This document shows, piece by piece, positions 9,837 to 21,918 of a stretch of 64,000 nucleotides of DNA; the first letter of the stretch is position 1; the number at the start of each line of letters is the position of its first letter. The position numbers and the translations under genes were made by a program. The notes beneath the pieces are model-generated. The model was not told where the DNA came from. It ran no database searches and saw only the letters and a program-made list of their open reading frames with translations. Origin of the DNA: Anaspis maculata (Eukaryota; Arthropoda; Insecta; Coleoptera; Scraptiidae); assembly GCA_949128115.1 (NCBI GenBank), contig OX421964.1, forward strand, positions 48,338,601 through 48,402,600. Reading direction: 5' to 3'.

Positions 9837-12290
9837 CGTGTATAGTCCTCGGTATAGTCTTTCAGTTTGAGTTAATAATTCGATGGGTACCTACTGGTAA
9901 CTAACACGCTGGCGGTGCGGCTTTTTTGAGAACAAGAACGACGCCGACGACGAAATTATCATTTTTCAAATGGAGAAAATTACCATTCGAATTAGAATAA
10001 TAATATTCCATCACTGAAAAAATGCAATACACATCCTGAGTAGTGAGCACCGCAGAGAGCTGGAATGGCAAGGCTATACAGGGCGTTCCATTGGTTATGT
10101 CCGGCACCGAAACAGCTTCTCATCAAATTCAAAAATTCGACAGAAATAAACTATAAAAATAATATATGCTGTAATTTGGCCGCATCATCTGTGCAATAAA
10201 TAATATTCTTTATGGTATCACGACGTCATACAGTGATTTGATCAGGAATTTCGAACAAAAGTCATTATTACGTGAGAAACTGCGCACGTACACGCTACAT
10301 GTTCGTGAAATTAAAAACAAATAATTGCATTTATAAAAACAAATAGTTGTATTTAATTTTGTAGGGAACGAGATCGCTCCAGTCGGGCTCATTCAAAGTC
10401 AAGTGGAACCAATCAAACTACACAGCCACATCTAACATGGACGTCAGCTATTTTTGACCTACTAAATTAGGGCAGATCTCACTGTGCAGAGTTGGAGTGC
10501 AGGTACCTTTTCAGTACAGAGCCAGAGTGACATCCATCTTTGCGGAATCCACTGAGCAACTAGGTAGATTTTTGTGTGAAATAAAACCGATTGCTTGGGC
10601 GTTTGTGCATGTAGGTGACAGTTTACAATGACTCTTGTTGAAACTGACTTATTGACACTGATTTCAAAAATCCATATAATCGAATAACGGTTGGATATTT
10701 TCAAAACGAAAATAAAGGCAGCAATTGACAGAACAGGCGAGGAAATTAAGTTTCAGCTTCCCCGGATTTTGGAATTCGGTCAACAAAGAAACAAATTGTC
10801 ACGACAGGACTAAAAAGTTTTAGACGAGGTTTTTGTTTATGACCACTCTGTACTTGAGAAAGAGAGATGCGTATTTCCAAAACCGTCCAAGTGTTTGAGA
10901 TAAGCCATTAGGTGTAACAATCTCCCTGGATCAGTTGGAAGAATTCCAACTTTTTTTTTCTAGAAGAGAGAGTCATCCAAACTTTCAAATTTTGCAGGAC
11001 GTTACGCGACGCCCTGTATACCAAATAAGGAGAACTTGTACTTGTACAAAACACCGCGTCAAGCGGGCGGTGGCCCAAGAAGTTGGCAATTGAAGGATGG
11101 ATATTCTTTAGAAATTAGTTTTTCTTCACAGGAGTTGAGACAATTTGATGCGACTGAAAATTTATAGCGAGATTTATAGGGTGGACCGATTTTTTGCTCG
11201 CAAGCGTAAATGGCTATGTTGACACCGGACATAACCATTGAAACACTATGATAAGCATATTTCAACTTGTGAGTGAGAGAAAGTGCGAAGCGTCGAAAGG
11301 AAGTCTAGAGCCCTCAAGCCTTGTCCAAGCCCCTGGCTTCATCCTAATGGAAGTGTGTTTATGTTTATCGTTTTACTACTACTACCACCAACACCACAGT
11401 TTTCTGATTTCTTACTTTTGAATGGTGTTGTGTGAATTTTTTTTTGTTCACTTTTATACGGTGGGTAGCATAAACAAATCGGGTGAGATTCCAAGAAGCG
11501 GCCGTCGCCAACAAGAAAAATGTCTCCGCGACAAATTTCTGCAAGGGAGCATAAAGTTTGATGTGAAGTTAATTTATTCCTATCCGAATTTTATACTCGC
11601 CGTCGTGTTGTTCCACTTGCCTTCCAGCATTTTAAATTGTTGGGGCAATTTCATGCAAATTGTAAGGAAAATATTATTCATTTTTTTCTGCTCGAGATTG
11701 TTCCGTTTCTTTTGTTATGTTTACCGCTTCGATATAATGGGGGGAGAGTTTTTGATAACCAGATAGAATGTAGCAATGGGAAAAGCGGTATGGATGCGGC
11801 GACTCAAGAAATTTTGAAACTTGAGTTATTTGTTGTTTGCTAGCCATTTTTAGTCTTCAGCCTTGGCGATTTTCACAAGAAATGTCCTAGGATTATTCGA
11901 TAAAATTGGAGTAGTCTATTATGACAGTCCGGATGATGATAGACTATTCGTAGAAACTTGGATCCAAATCTGAAGTTCTGCGTAAGCTCTGAATCAATTG
12001 TTGGAAGCTTCATTTGGCAACCCAATTAGGAGTAGCGATTTGACCGAAAAGCAAATTATAAAACGATTCAACACACTCACACATACAAACGCCCCCTCCC
12101 ACATAATATCAATATAATTGACGAACCATCAAATTAGGCATTCATACTGTGAGAATTGCCATAGGAATCATCATTATCGTGCCCTGGCGACGATTGCGGG
12201 GTCGTATCCCCCTATACTTATCGGAATAGTGAATGGGGGCTAATTGAAGGGAGATCCCCGAAAGCAAACATTGAGTGCAGTGGAATGTCA
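9837..12290. other. Unique non-coding sequence, no confident gene
   Basis: Several frames of 60-114 codons occur but none shows a known motif. 10985-11035 holds a GACGTTACGCGACGCCCTGT-like stretch of the kind seen at TE ends. No paired terminal repeat was found. Confidence 0.35.
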
Positions 12291-12585
12291 CAATGGGGCC
12301 TTGCAATTGAAAAACTCAACGTGAGGTCGCCACTACTGTAGGGGGCGCCTACTTCGATGAAGCGGCCGTAACGACGCGAAAAACAGGGGAGTTTGAGTAG
12401 TTTGACCAGTAACTGACAGTGACTGGAGACGTCAAGCAAGAAACAGAGGTTATCCAAATTTCAAATCAAGACATAAAATGACGGACGTCGGTCGCTGAAG
12501 CGTCAACGCCGTCAAAATCGTCGGATTTGCCCCCAACGGTCGTGGCGCCCTCGGTGTGTAAAAGTGGCAGTGCAAGGCCCCATTG
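12291..12585. mobile_element. MITE with CAATGGGGCC ends, copy 1
   Basis: It has 15-bp perfect terminal inverted repeats: CAATGGGGCCTTGCA at 12291 and TGCAAGGCCCCATTG ending at 12585. The full 295 bp is nearly identical to 27736-28026; the clearest difference is a GGGGGCG-like insertion after CTACTGTA at about 12340. No target duplication could be resolved at this copy. It is non-coding, and its high identity with copy 2 points to recent mobility. Confidence 0.85.
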
Positions 12586-14168
12586 CGTGACGCGGGGTTG
12601 TTGTATATAGGTAGATAGGTCAACACTTCCCCCCCTAACTCATTCATGACATCCGACCATCAAATCACGGTCGCTCCTGAAGGGAAGATTGGGGTTGTAG
12701 GTGTTTGCTTTAGATGGGCGTTTGTGTATCAGAGAGGTTGTTTAACTATACCGATATACGTGTGTTATTACGCATATTAATAAGCCGTGTGTGGCCGAGA
12801 ACGATATTCAGTTTTTGATTGATCATCGTTTTTTTTTGTTGCTGAACGTGAAGTTGTAATCATGGAAACATCAAAGCAGGCCGCTTGTCCTGATAATAAC
12901 TTGCAAAACCACCTCGAAAACCACTATAGTATACAAACCACCCTTTGCTCCTCTTCTTCGTATTATTGTTCATTCCTTGATACTCTTGATTAAAGTTGTG
13001 TTATTTCACTATATAACAGACATACATTGTCACTACTTATAAATATGCATATAAAACCACTCCAAATTATAGCCTGATTAATAGTGTGGTCGTAAAGATT
13101 CTCCACCGTGGTGAGATTGGTAGAATGGTTGCAATAATGCAATGATTGTTGAATTTTCACTCACTGAACAAACCGAATCTCACCCGGAGCTACGAGCAAC
13201 ATCATAATTGTGTTTTATTTACTGATCGAATTGTCAATGAACAGAACAAATATATATTGTTTCGCTATGAATAATATACATTTGTATGTGGATGTGGTTA
13301 GTGTCCTATACCAGTTTTTCAATTGTTATTCTGTTTTATGATGTCGACAAACAGTTCATTAGTTTTTTGTAATTGATCTTCACGCATATATGACATTTCG
13401 ATTCCTGTTTATTTATTTTTTCAAATTTATTTTGATTGAATTCTACAATGATCGTCGCCATGTTTGATATGCGGAATTTTAATCATCACGGGCTTCTGTC
13501 CCAGTCTCCCTCTCCCTACGATTTTCTTGAACGTGTGATTTTTATACTGTTGTTAAAACTGACTGAAAATCTTGAGAGTGACATCGGCTGGGCAGGGAAC
13601 ACGATGACTTTGTGTCCGGTCTCTGTAACTTGTTTGCTTTTCGTTTTTTTTTGCGTGAGGGCGGTGGCGGTTCAAAATATTTTTCCTGTGATGTCGAATG
13701 AATATCAGAGAACACGTTGTCCCATGTCTGTAACCTCTTCGGTTCCGTTCTTCCGTGCATATGTTGCTAAGAACCTAAAACTACAAACTCAAAGTTTAAT
13801 ACAAATCTAGCAAATACCTCTACGTGGCAGATACACTGTCTCGAGCCAAAACTGACTCTAATCAACCGAGAATTTGAAACAGCAATACACAGCTTGACAA
13901 ACCAACTTCGAATGAGTAAGGAGAAAAAAAGAAATTTACACAAGAAACGAAAAATGATGAGATAAGTACTAATGGAGGTGATGAGGCCTCGGCCAAGTCA
14001 TTGAAATCTGGTGCCAATTGTTTTGCGTCAATACTACAAATTATGAAAGAATGTATTACTGTGACAAAGGGATCTGTCAGAAAAATCTACCAGGGAAAGT
14101 AAACACATGAAGGGCCGGTCTTTTCATATCAGATATCTTCCGGATATCCCTAAACTGGAAACTGGAAG
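12586..14168. other. Unique non-coding sequence, no confident gene
   Basis: Mostly AT-rich. The frame at 13436-13810 (plus, 124 codons) has no recognisable domain. No paired repeats were seen. Confidence 0.35.
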
Positions 14169-15182
14169 CAGGGCCGGATTAAGCTCGCTGGCGCCCCTAG
14201 GCAAAAAATGTACAGCGCCCCTTAACTGACGTTTGGGCAGCAGCCCCCCGGTACCAATTTTTGGGGCGGGCCTGCTGTGCCCCCAGCTCCCTTTAATCCT
14301 TAAAAATTTTCTATCGAACGTGATTTTTTGGTAGTGCATTTTTCCTGTTTTTCAAATTATTGTAAGTGAATTTCGATTTTTTTTTTAATTTTTAACATAA
14401 TACCATATGATCAAGAACTTTCCTCCTGTAGGTAGGCTGTGGTCTGGCCGTTGGCAGGCGAACGAGGCTGATTTTGGCCAGGCCACAGCCTGCCTAGAGG
14501 AGGAAAGTTTTTGATCATACGGTATTACTTGCTTCAGCTACTTATCTACTAATATCATAATCGCAGTGTTCAATTACTTGCATTGCTCGATGGTTAGCAG
14601 TAGGTCCTCCAGTTCTGATGAGGAACCGGATAAAATTAGTGCGTCATCTTCCTTTCAGCAAAGATGGTATGATGGTTCATGCAAGGTGACATGCCCTGCA
14701 ATACTCTACCTTTGTCCGTTCAAAAGATGCATTTTTTTTATGTTTTCCTTCTTCACCTGTATACAGGATCTCAACAAAAATTTTGCTTGCGGGGATAGAC
14801 AGAATTGTTCAGACAGGTTCTAAGAACATGTGTGCCAAAGGGCATATTGCATCACTCAAAAATGAAGCGTACGGGACTTTTTCCGAACTACATAATATTA
14901 TACTCTACCTATCTACCGATGCCGCTTACTCAGATTACAACACAAGTTGATAGTTGATTTATTTTATACTGATCCCTGCTATATAGTGTGCCCTGCATCT
15001 GCTATCTGTATAAAATTAAAAATCTTCCAATTTGTAAGGCTCTTCAGAGTTCAGTTGTGAAATTATTAATTAGTTCCGGTATAATTTTTTGAAAGCTGAA
15101 TCGTAAAGCGCCCCCTTTGCCTCTTGCTTCGGTGGCGCCCCTAGGCAGTTGCCTATTTTGCCTATTGGTTAATCCGGCTCTG
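14169..15182. mobile_element. hAT-type element with 8-bp target duplication
   Basis: The ends are CAGGGCCGGATTAA and the inverse TTAATCCGGCTCTG. The flanking octamer ACTGGAAG is perfectly duplicated (14161-14168 and 15183-15190). Subterminal GGCGCCCCTAGGCA occurs at both ends in inverted arrangement. The element is 1014 bp with no hAT transposase left. A 124-bp hairpin MITE (14401-14524) is nested inside, so this element is older than that MITE insertion. Confidence 0.93.
14401..14524. mobile_element. Hairpin MITE, copy C, nested in the hAT element
   Basis: It starts TACCATATGATCAAG and ends TTGATCATACGGTA. TAGGCTGTGGTCTGGCC near 14443 pairs with GGCCAGGCCACAGCCTGCC near 14488, and CTTTCCTCCT pairs with AGGAGGAAAG. 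Its position inside 14169-15182 gives a relative insertion order. Confidence 0.85.
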
Positions 15183-15245
15183 ACTGGAAGGCAAACGCCA
15201 TGGAAGCAATGATTGTTGTGACGAAAATTGTATCTATCGCATTTG

Positions 15246-15440
15246 GCAAGACAAAAGTACCGATTTCAACGAGCTTGTTAGTGCCGGCGCTGTGTGAAGA
15301 CGTTCCGAACAAACTGTGCCTCAAACAGTAAGCAAACCAAAAGCACTATGATAAACCTGCAAATGATTTGGAAGAGGTACGAGATCGTGGGAGTCCGGCA
15401 GGATTGTAGAAGATGCGAGGAACCAAGATCATACAAATTT
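15246..15440 (+). pseudogene. Possible Tc1-like transposase helix-turn-helix remnant
   Basis: The segment GTGCCTCAAACAGTAAGC reads VPQTVSK in one frame, and a second frame downstream reads INLQMIWKRYEIVG followed by QDCRRCEEPRS. This matches the order of the N-terminal paired-like helix-turn-helix of Tc1-like transposases (VPQSTVS, a RF/RY helix, a G-[ST]-V turn, then an R-R-x-G-R-P-R tail). It is broken by a frameshift and an early stop. The match is by eye only and weak. Confidence 0.3.
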
Positions 15441-15506
15441 TGGGTACGGAAGGGACGGGAAGAAAAAAGAATAAATAGCGTGGACATGGAAGAACCGAGA
15501 AGTGAA

Positions 15507-15950
15507 CAGAGATCAAAGATTGAAGTGGTCCACCCCAAAAACTCGCTCAGGTTCAAAAAATGAGGATATCGTGACGAAAAATCGTGACGGGGTACAATTT
15601 ATACGTGAACACTGAACACCCTGTAGAAGAGACCGAAATCGGTAAAATGTCAAAAACCGTTCCGAGATATTGCTGCGAGGTTTTCAAGAATATCGCTAGA
15701 AAAAATCGACAATTTTTTTTTAAAAAGTTACACACGCTTAAAAATGAACCGCTTTGCACTCCTTCTTCTGTCACCCTGTATATCATACAGTATATCAGCA
15801 AACACGATATCCAAATATGAAACTTTCTGTCAGAAGAACCCCTGAATCATGAACATCATCTTTTTTTCAAATCGGTTCATTTTTCGTCTCGATATCCTCA
15901 TTTGAACCTGAGCGAGTTTTTGGGGTGGACCACTTCAAATTTTAATCTGT
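15507..15950. mobile_element. Foldback element, about 445 bp
   Basis: The arms at about 15507-15590 and 15878-15950 are inverted copies: GTGGTCCACCCCAAAAACTC against GAGTTTTTGGGGTGGACCAC, with GAGGATATCGTGACGAAAAA against its approximate inverse. The inner part contains ACACCCTGTAG and CACCCTGTATATC motifs, which may be ends of a further nested element. Confidence 0.65.
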
Positions 15951-15955
15951 TTATA

Positions 15956-16994
15956 CAAATGTCCCGAAATAAGACCGCAATATTTGACCAGCTTATTCTA
16001 TGTACGTCAAAAAATAGGAAGAAAAGTTCCAATAAACATGGGTCGAATAATGCCCCCTGATGGAGCTAGAGTCCCTTGAAAGGGGAAAACCTGATTATGG
16101 TTTTTTGCAAATTTCTCCAAAACCTGTTAAGATAAAATGACAAAATTTGGCGTGACCACTACATGTTATAAGCCTGAGGTAATGCTGTGAGAAATATTTC
16201 CACATTTCATCAGGGACGTCCAACAATGGGGGAACGGGGGATGAATTTAGCTCCATTTTTTCTTTGTTCATGACTTTCCCTAGATTTTGATAAGAAGATC
16301 TGGAAAATTGAAGTTTTTCATGAAAATAAGGTTTTCTTGTATTATTTCGATTAGACGCACCGTTTTCGAAATAAGTCACTTCAAAGAAAACTTTACCTGA
16401 AATTCTCCTCAAATTTCCAAATCCTGATTACAAAAATCACAGCAATAACCAACTGTATTTTCTTGAACCAAAAACAGGAAAGAATGTTCCAATAAAGGTG
16501 GGTTGAAAATGCTCCTAAGGGACCCAGAACTCCTTGGAAGGGTAACTTGCCGAGATAAAATCAATCGCGCTCTAGGGGCTCTTATAGGTCTCCTAGGGAG
16601 CATTCGATTCCAATTCCAATTCCAACCCATTTTCATTGAAACGTTTCTTCTTGTTCTTGTCCAAGAAAACACAGTTGGTGTTATTGCTTTGATTTCTGTA
16701 CTCGTACTGGAATTTAGGAAGGCTGGTGTCAAAATTGACCCTTTAATTTGAAAAAAATGTAGAAATTGCACATCCATTACATATTTTTGTTGCTTTTTCT
16801 TTGTAGTATATTAAAAAACAAAGATTGAAAATTCCTCGGAAAATTCCTACTCCGGGCAGATGCCCGGGCTTGCCCATAGCTGTGTACGCCCATGTAGGGG
16901 GCATTATTCGACCCATGTTTAATGAAACTTTTCTTCCTATTCTTTGGCGTAGAATAAGCTGGTCAAATATTGCGGTCCAATTATGGGACACCTA
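15956..16994. mobile_element. TA-flanked foldback element (CAGGTGTCC-type ends), about 1.04 kb
   Basis: Left end TACAAATGTCCC, right end inverse GGGACACCTATA. After the tip, both arms read ACCGCAATATTTGACCAGCT, then TTATTCTA, a block with GGAAGAAAAG, and GGGTCGAATAATGCCCCC. Inside, a second inverted pair lies at about 16395-16560 and 16590-16760 (ACCAACTGTATTTTCTTG against CAAGAAAACACAGTTGGT). No transposase was found. Confidence 0.75.
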
Positions 16995-16996
16995 TA

Positions 16997-17913
16997 CAGG
17001 TGTCCGTTTTTCGAGGCTAAGCATGGGTATCTCGCTTATCTTAAGAGATACAAAGTCGGTTAAATTGGGAAAAAGTTGCGCATTTTTATGACTATCAATG
17101 ATCCAAAAAGAAATTTGACGTATCGATTTTTGTTTTTGAGTAATCGTGAAAAAACAGGATTTTGATTTTTGTTTTTATTTTTTATTCAAAAAACGGTTGA
17201 AGGTGGCCTTTTCTAATCTAGACATTGTCAGGGCACTTTTTCAAGGGGAATCCAAATCTGTCAAAATCTTTATTTTAGCTTTCAAAACAACCGAGATACG
17301 ACATTCAACTTTTTTCTCTAATGGGCGCCATATTGAATTTTGATATTTTTGAATACGGTATTCTTATTTGGTTAGAACGATGTGCCACATGTCATTGTTG
17401 AATAAATGCTTGACATTTACGTTTTTTTTATTGTCGATGCTGATTTTGTTTCCAAAGCACTCTTTGAAAAATTTTAAATTTTTTTTTGCTCTAAAGCATG
17501 AATTCAACAGTGACATGTGACACATCGTTGTAACCAGAAAATAAAATTGTATTCAAAAATGTCAAAATCCAGTATGGCGCCCATAAGAGAAAAAAAAGTT
17601 GAATGTCATATCTCGGTTGTTTTGAAAGCTAGAATAAAGATTTTGGCAACATTGAATTCCCCTTGAAAAAGTGCCTCCACAATGTCTTAACTAGAAAAGA
17701 CTACCTTCAACCGTTTTTCAAATAAAAAATTTAAATAAAAATTACAAATTTCTGTTTTTTCTCGATATCTCGAAAACTAAAACTGACAAGTCAAATATCT
17801 TCTTGGATCATTGATCGTCATAAAAATTCGCAACTTTTTTCTAATTTAACCGACTCTGTATCTCTGAAGATAAGCGAGATACTCATGCTTAGCCTCAAAA
17901 AACGGACACCCTC
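16997..17913. mobile_element. TA-flanked foldback element, about 0.92 kb
   Basis: Left end CAGGTGTCCGTTTTTCGAGG, inverse right end with AACGGACACCCTC. The arms are roughly 350-400 bp each: TTCAACTTTTTTCTCTAATG near 17307 pairs with CATAAGAGAAAAAAAAGTTG near 17580. The TA at 16995-16996 is shared with the preceding element, so the two abut head to tail. No coding capacity. Confidence 0.75.
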
Positions 17914-17934
17914 TATACCAACATACATATAAAA

Positions 17935-18059
17935 TACAGTATGTCCATTAAAAATTTCAATAATGGGAGGCTGTGGACCGATGATAACCTGGCCGTTTTC
18001 GGATCGAATGGCCTGCGTCACAGCCTCCCTTTATTGAAGTTTTTATTGAACACACGGTA
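17935..18059. mobile_element. Hairpin MITE, copy D
   Basis: It starts TACAGTATGTCCATTAAAAA and ends TTTTTATTGAACACACGGTA. It is close to the reverse complement of copy E (51882-52006), sharing the inner ACCTGGCCGTTTTCGGATCG core. Size is 125 bp. Confidence 0.85.
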
Positions 18060-21000
18060 CAAGGAAAAGAAGACAGCCTAAATTTGACTATTTTACTAGA
18101 TTTCTGGATTTGTTGGGGCCAATTGATGGAGCATTGGTCAACCTGGCACGTGGACCTCGCTTTTCACATATGAAAACAAAAAGGATAACCTTGACTTTAG
18201 AAGATGAGCATGTTGAGACTCTGGATTCTAGATATGTTGGGGAGAGCCGATGGAACGCTGTTCCACCTGGCACGTAGGCCTCGCTATTGGGCCCACTGTA
18301 TCCCTTTCCAGACCAACCGGACTCACTGAGCCACAATGTGGTGCCTGGATGTTGGATGGTCCAAGCACTGGGACCGACAAGCGCACGGTCGGCCTGAAAT
18401 CTTGTCTTCAACCCCCGACGCAGGTGTAGATGTCCAACACATGGTACATTTCCGATTTTGTCCGTCTCCCTGACTATGCCGTCGGTTTTTCTCTACACAT
18501 TGCCGTACTTCCGGTTGCAGGTATGATGTACTCGGGGGGTTTGCCCATGACCCCCCGAGGAGAAGTTTCAGCCGGCCTAGAGTCAGATGACACCTGACAA
18601 TGTCACTCACACCTTTTTGCCGCCAAAAAACGATGAAGCTGAACTAGGACTTTTTAAGATTCTCAGGATGTTGTTTAACTGACCAAGGAGGTCATTTTCA
18701 GCACTTTTAAGCTGTGTTGAGACTTCAACGAGTATTTTAATAAATAGTTTCCCAAAAAATGTCACTTTTTATACCTTTTTGCCTCAAAAAAAAAATGTTG
18801 AAGCGGACATAGGATTTTCAAGGACTTTCAGTATGTTGTTGAGGGGATAAAGTAGAAGGGTTCCACCAATTTTCAGACGTACGTTATTTTTTTCCAAGTC
18901 AAAACCTAAAATACCTGAGCTAGTGATGATCCCTCATGTCTTATGGGATGCCACTCTTATACGTCCATTGTGAACTATAGGTGTTACTCATTTGATGATA
19001 TTGGTACTAACGGAGAGTTAAGTAATACTTTTACCCTGGGTTCCACAAAAAAGATAATTCGAGATCAGTTGATTCGCAATTTTTGTTGTCAATTTGTAGC
19101 TTACTGATCAATGGAAATCCTGGTTTATCTGTCAATAATGGAAAGATGATGGGTCTAGTACAGATTTCAGGCATTTTTTGTGGTTAATCACCTAGCATTT
19201 AGTAGAATAAAGTTCAGTTAATCTGCAATTAGCCTTGATCGCTGATCATCTTTTTTGTGGAACTGACGGTTACTCTTTTACATCAGATCTAAACTATGAC
19301 AGCATTGGCGAAATTGCTTCTGATGACGGTCAAAATGAACCCTTCAACCGCTCATATCGAAAGAACAAGGCCTCCTCCGAGCTCGCCCCCAAAACTAGCT
19401 TTAAATCTCGAACATCTAATAGTCTGCGCTGCTGTTGCGCCTCTGATGATGATGATACCATGCAGAGCATCAGTTTTTTCACCAACTGAATGGTGCGGTG
19501 TGTCCCCAAATAGACTTGCATCATCTTCGAAGCGCGTGCCCGGGCTAAATATAAGCGTGGCAATTGCGGGGGAGAACGGGCGCTTATTTCGGGAACAGGG
19601 AGCGATGCAGCAGCAGCAGCAACAGCAGCATCATATACCATTTAATCCACCGTGGCAATCATATCGCCATCGAAACCCCTCCTCCACCATTGCGAGCGCC
19701 GACGCCCTTTACCGCCACCCCCCCGGGCCAGCTATTAAAATAAAATTACACACACCAAAGTTCGTATAACTTTTTATGCTCCCCGGCGGACCGTATCGTG
19801 TGTTCTGTATGGTAATATTGGCGAAAAAAAGTCCTCTGGCATCAGGACATTGAACTTGGTTCTACATAGCCCGAGTTCTCAGTCTCCAAACGCATATATA
19901 GAACGCGATACCGATGGTGTAGAGCTTCGGTATACACGGCGTGTATGCTTTGATTTAGACCTGACAGTTCAGAAACGCACTGTATTTATATCCTGCTCTC
20001 CTCCGGTAGTCGGATACTTGCACGCTCCTTACTTGGAGGCATCCAAGAGCCTGGATTCTCGCGGTCCTATACTGCTGCCACTAGGAGCTGGTAGCCATGC
20101 TGGGTGGGTACCAGAGGCGCTGCCAAGAAAGGGAACGGAGAAACTGAAGCCTCCGGTTAACTTGAAGAAGCGATCAGAGGCCAATCCCAAAGTAAATCTT
20201 CGGATCTGACGTAGGTATCCATTACTACAATGCTGCTAACTAAAAATCATTCCATTTCAAAGACGTGAGCTCAGTAAAGAATCATTACAAATCTGGCGAT
20301 ACCCGTAAGTAAGTATACTATTTTTGCTGGATTCTTTCCTGTTATATTCAGTTTCAGTTCCAATGATGATTGGCAATATAAATATATCTTCATTAGCGAT
20401 TTCACATGACACATACCTGACTCAAATGAATGCTGAAGCTTTTTCTAACTTTCCCACTGGAGTTTTGTTTAAACGCGGTATTCTTTTTTTGCTGCTTTCA
20501 CGAGCAAGAACAAATATTATTGATTCAGGAAAAAAGACCATTTCTTATCCAATATACATCCCCGTGTTTGTTTCCCTTTCTCCATCATTAATCATGGAAG
20601 CAAATTGCCTGCAGCAAAGCAAGGCAAAGAGAAGAAGTCTTTAGTATGCACAGAACGCCGAAGTCTCGACTCCAATGATAGATATCCATTCTTTCCATTT
20701 CAAATCAAGCTGTTCTTGTACAGGCTGCGTTCAAAACGTCTGTTCATCTGGCAACACGGTGTTACTCGGTATAGGTATGAAAATTATTTCTACATCACTG
20801 AAAAAAAAATTCGCTTTGGTATTTGCCCGTTGATATCATGAGTAATTGTAAAAAGTTCAACCGCGAAATGTCTGTTACGCACATGGTGTCCTAGACTACA
20901 CATAACTCAGCTCGAGCAACATTATGATAAATTCCGTATAATAACCGCGCGCGAATTAAATTATTAAACTCTCTTTGCTAATGAAATTGTTCGTTTGCCA

Positions 21001-21918
21001 GGGCTTGATAAAGTGAAAACGCGTTTTCCACGTTATGTCCCTGAAATGGCCCTGCCCGCACCCTCTCTCTAGTATTAAAATGAAAACTCTTTCAAGACCA
21101 AGAGTCACACTGTCACTCCGTTTATTATTCTGAAGATTTGCATATTATGTATTCATGCTTCTCGCCAGATATTTTAATAAGTAAAGAGCTTTTCCGGACC
21201 GCTCCGCGCCAAAGAATTAAGAGTTAAATTATTTCTCATAATGGGGACCCACTTGAAAATATTTTGGCCCCTTTTCCGTGTGTTTTTGAACAGAAAAGTT
21301 TCAACTTTGAATTTCACCATCGCGCACAAAGTCAATAAATTTCGTAACACAACAAAGAGATCACTTCTTCTTATACCGAAAACGTGCGGCGCTTGTACCT
21401 CTATTGAAATTTCTGTTTGCCCATTTCAAGCGTGATCGAATGTTTTCCACATTCAATTTCGTGGCGGCATAGTAGCGTATTCAAATATCTTTGGAGTGTA
21501 GGTACGTAGTAGGCAGCAGACGTAGGTATTCGCAGAACGATCCTCTGTTCGATATCGGGGGGGGGGGGAGAAAGAGCGACCACATACCTTTGGTGCTTGC
21601 TATTTAGGGATATTTTAAGCCGATTAAAACCGCCAAATTCAGACCGCACGGCAGCAAGCACGGGTGGTGCGGATTTTAATAGCCTACGTGTCTAATGAAA
21701 TATTCAAGATCGGAGGGATGGAGAAAGAGAGAAAGGTAGAAAATAAGCTTCTTTCAAGTGATGCGAAGCTATCATTTCTTTCTGTTGTTCTCTTAATTTG
21801 GCTAAATAACATTGAGAAATCAACCAAGCTTTGTGAAAAAATCGAGCGATTTTGTTTGAAACACGTTCAACTATCACAGACCGTACATTCAGCATAACGT
21901 CCTCAACTGATTTATTAC
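18060..21918. other. Mixed non-coding stretch, no confident gene
   Basis: 18100-18610 is G+C-rich with two degenerate direct copies (GGGGCCAATTGATGGAGC near 18117, GGGGAGAGCCGATGGAACG near 18239); the minus-strand frame there (18323-18610) has CTMC, CAC and QC spacing but no assignable domain. 18610-18850 has two degenerate copies of a TTTTTGCC(G/T)CAAAAAA unit. 19850-20209 (plus, 119 codons) is an unrecognised frame. 20940-21240 is a G+C-richer block that could be regulatory. Confidence 0.35.
19604..19632. repeat. CAG/CAA microsatellite
   Basis: Seven or more CAG/CAA triplets lie in a plus-strand frame (19296-19769) that would read as poly-Gln. The frame shows no other domain and is probably not a gene. 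Confidence 0.75.

Noticed and set aside
18323..18610. Cys-rich minus-strand frame considered as a piggyBac C-terminal zinc region
   Set aside because: Cys spacing (CTMC, CAC, QC) does not give the full ligand set and no catalytic Asp region lies next to it.
19296..19769. 157-codon frame with a poly-Gln run
   Set aside because: The Gln run comes from a CAG/CAA microsatellite; the remaining composition is not protein-like and frames overlap on both strands.
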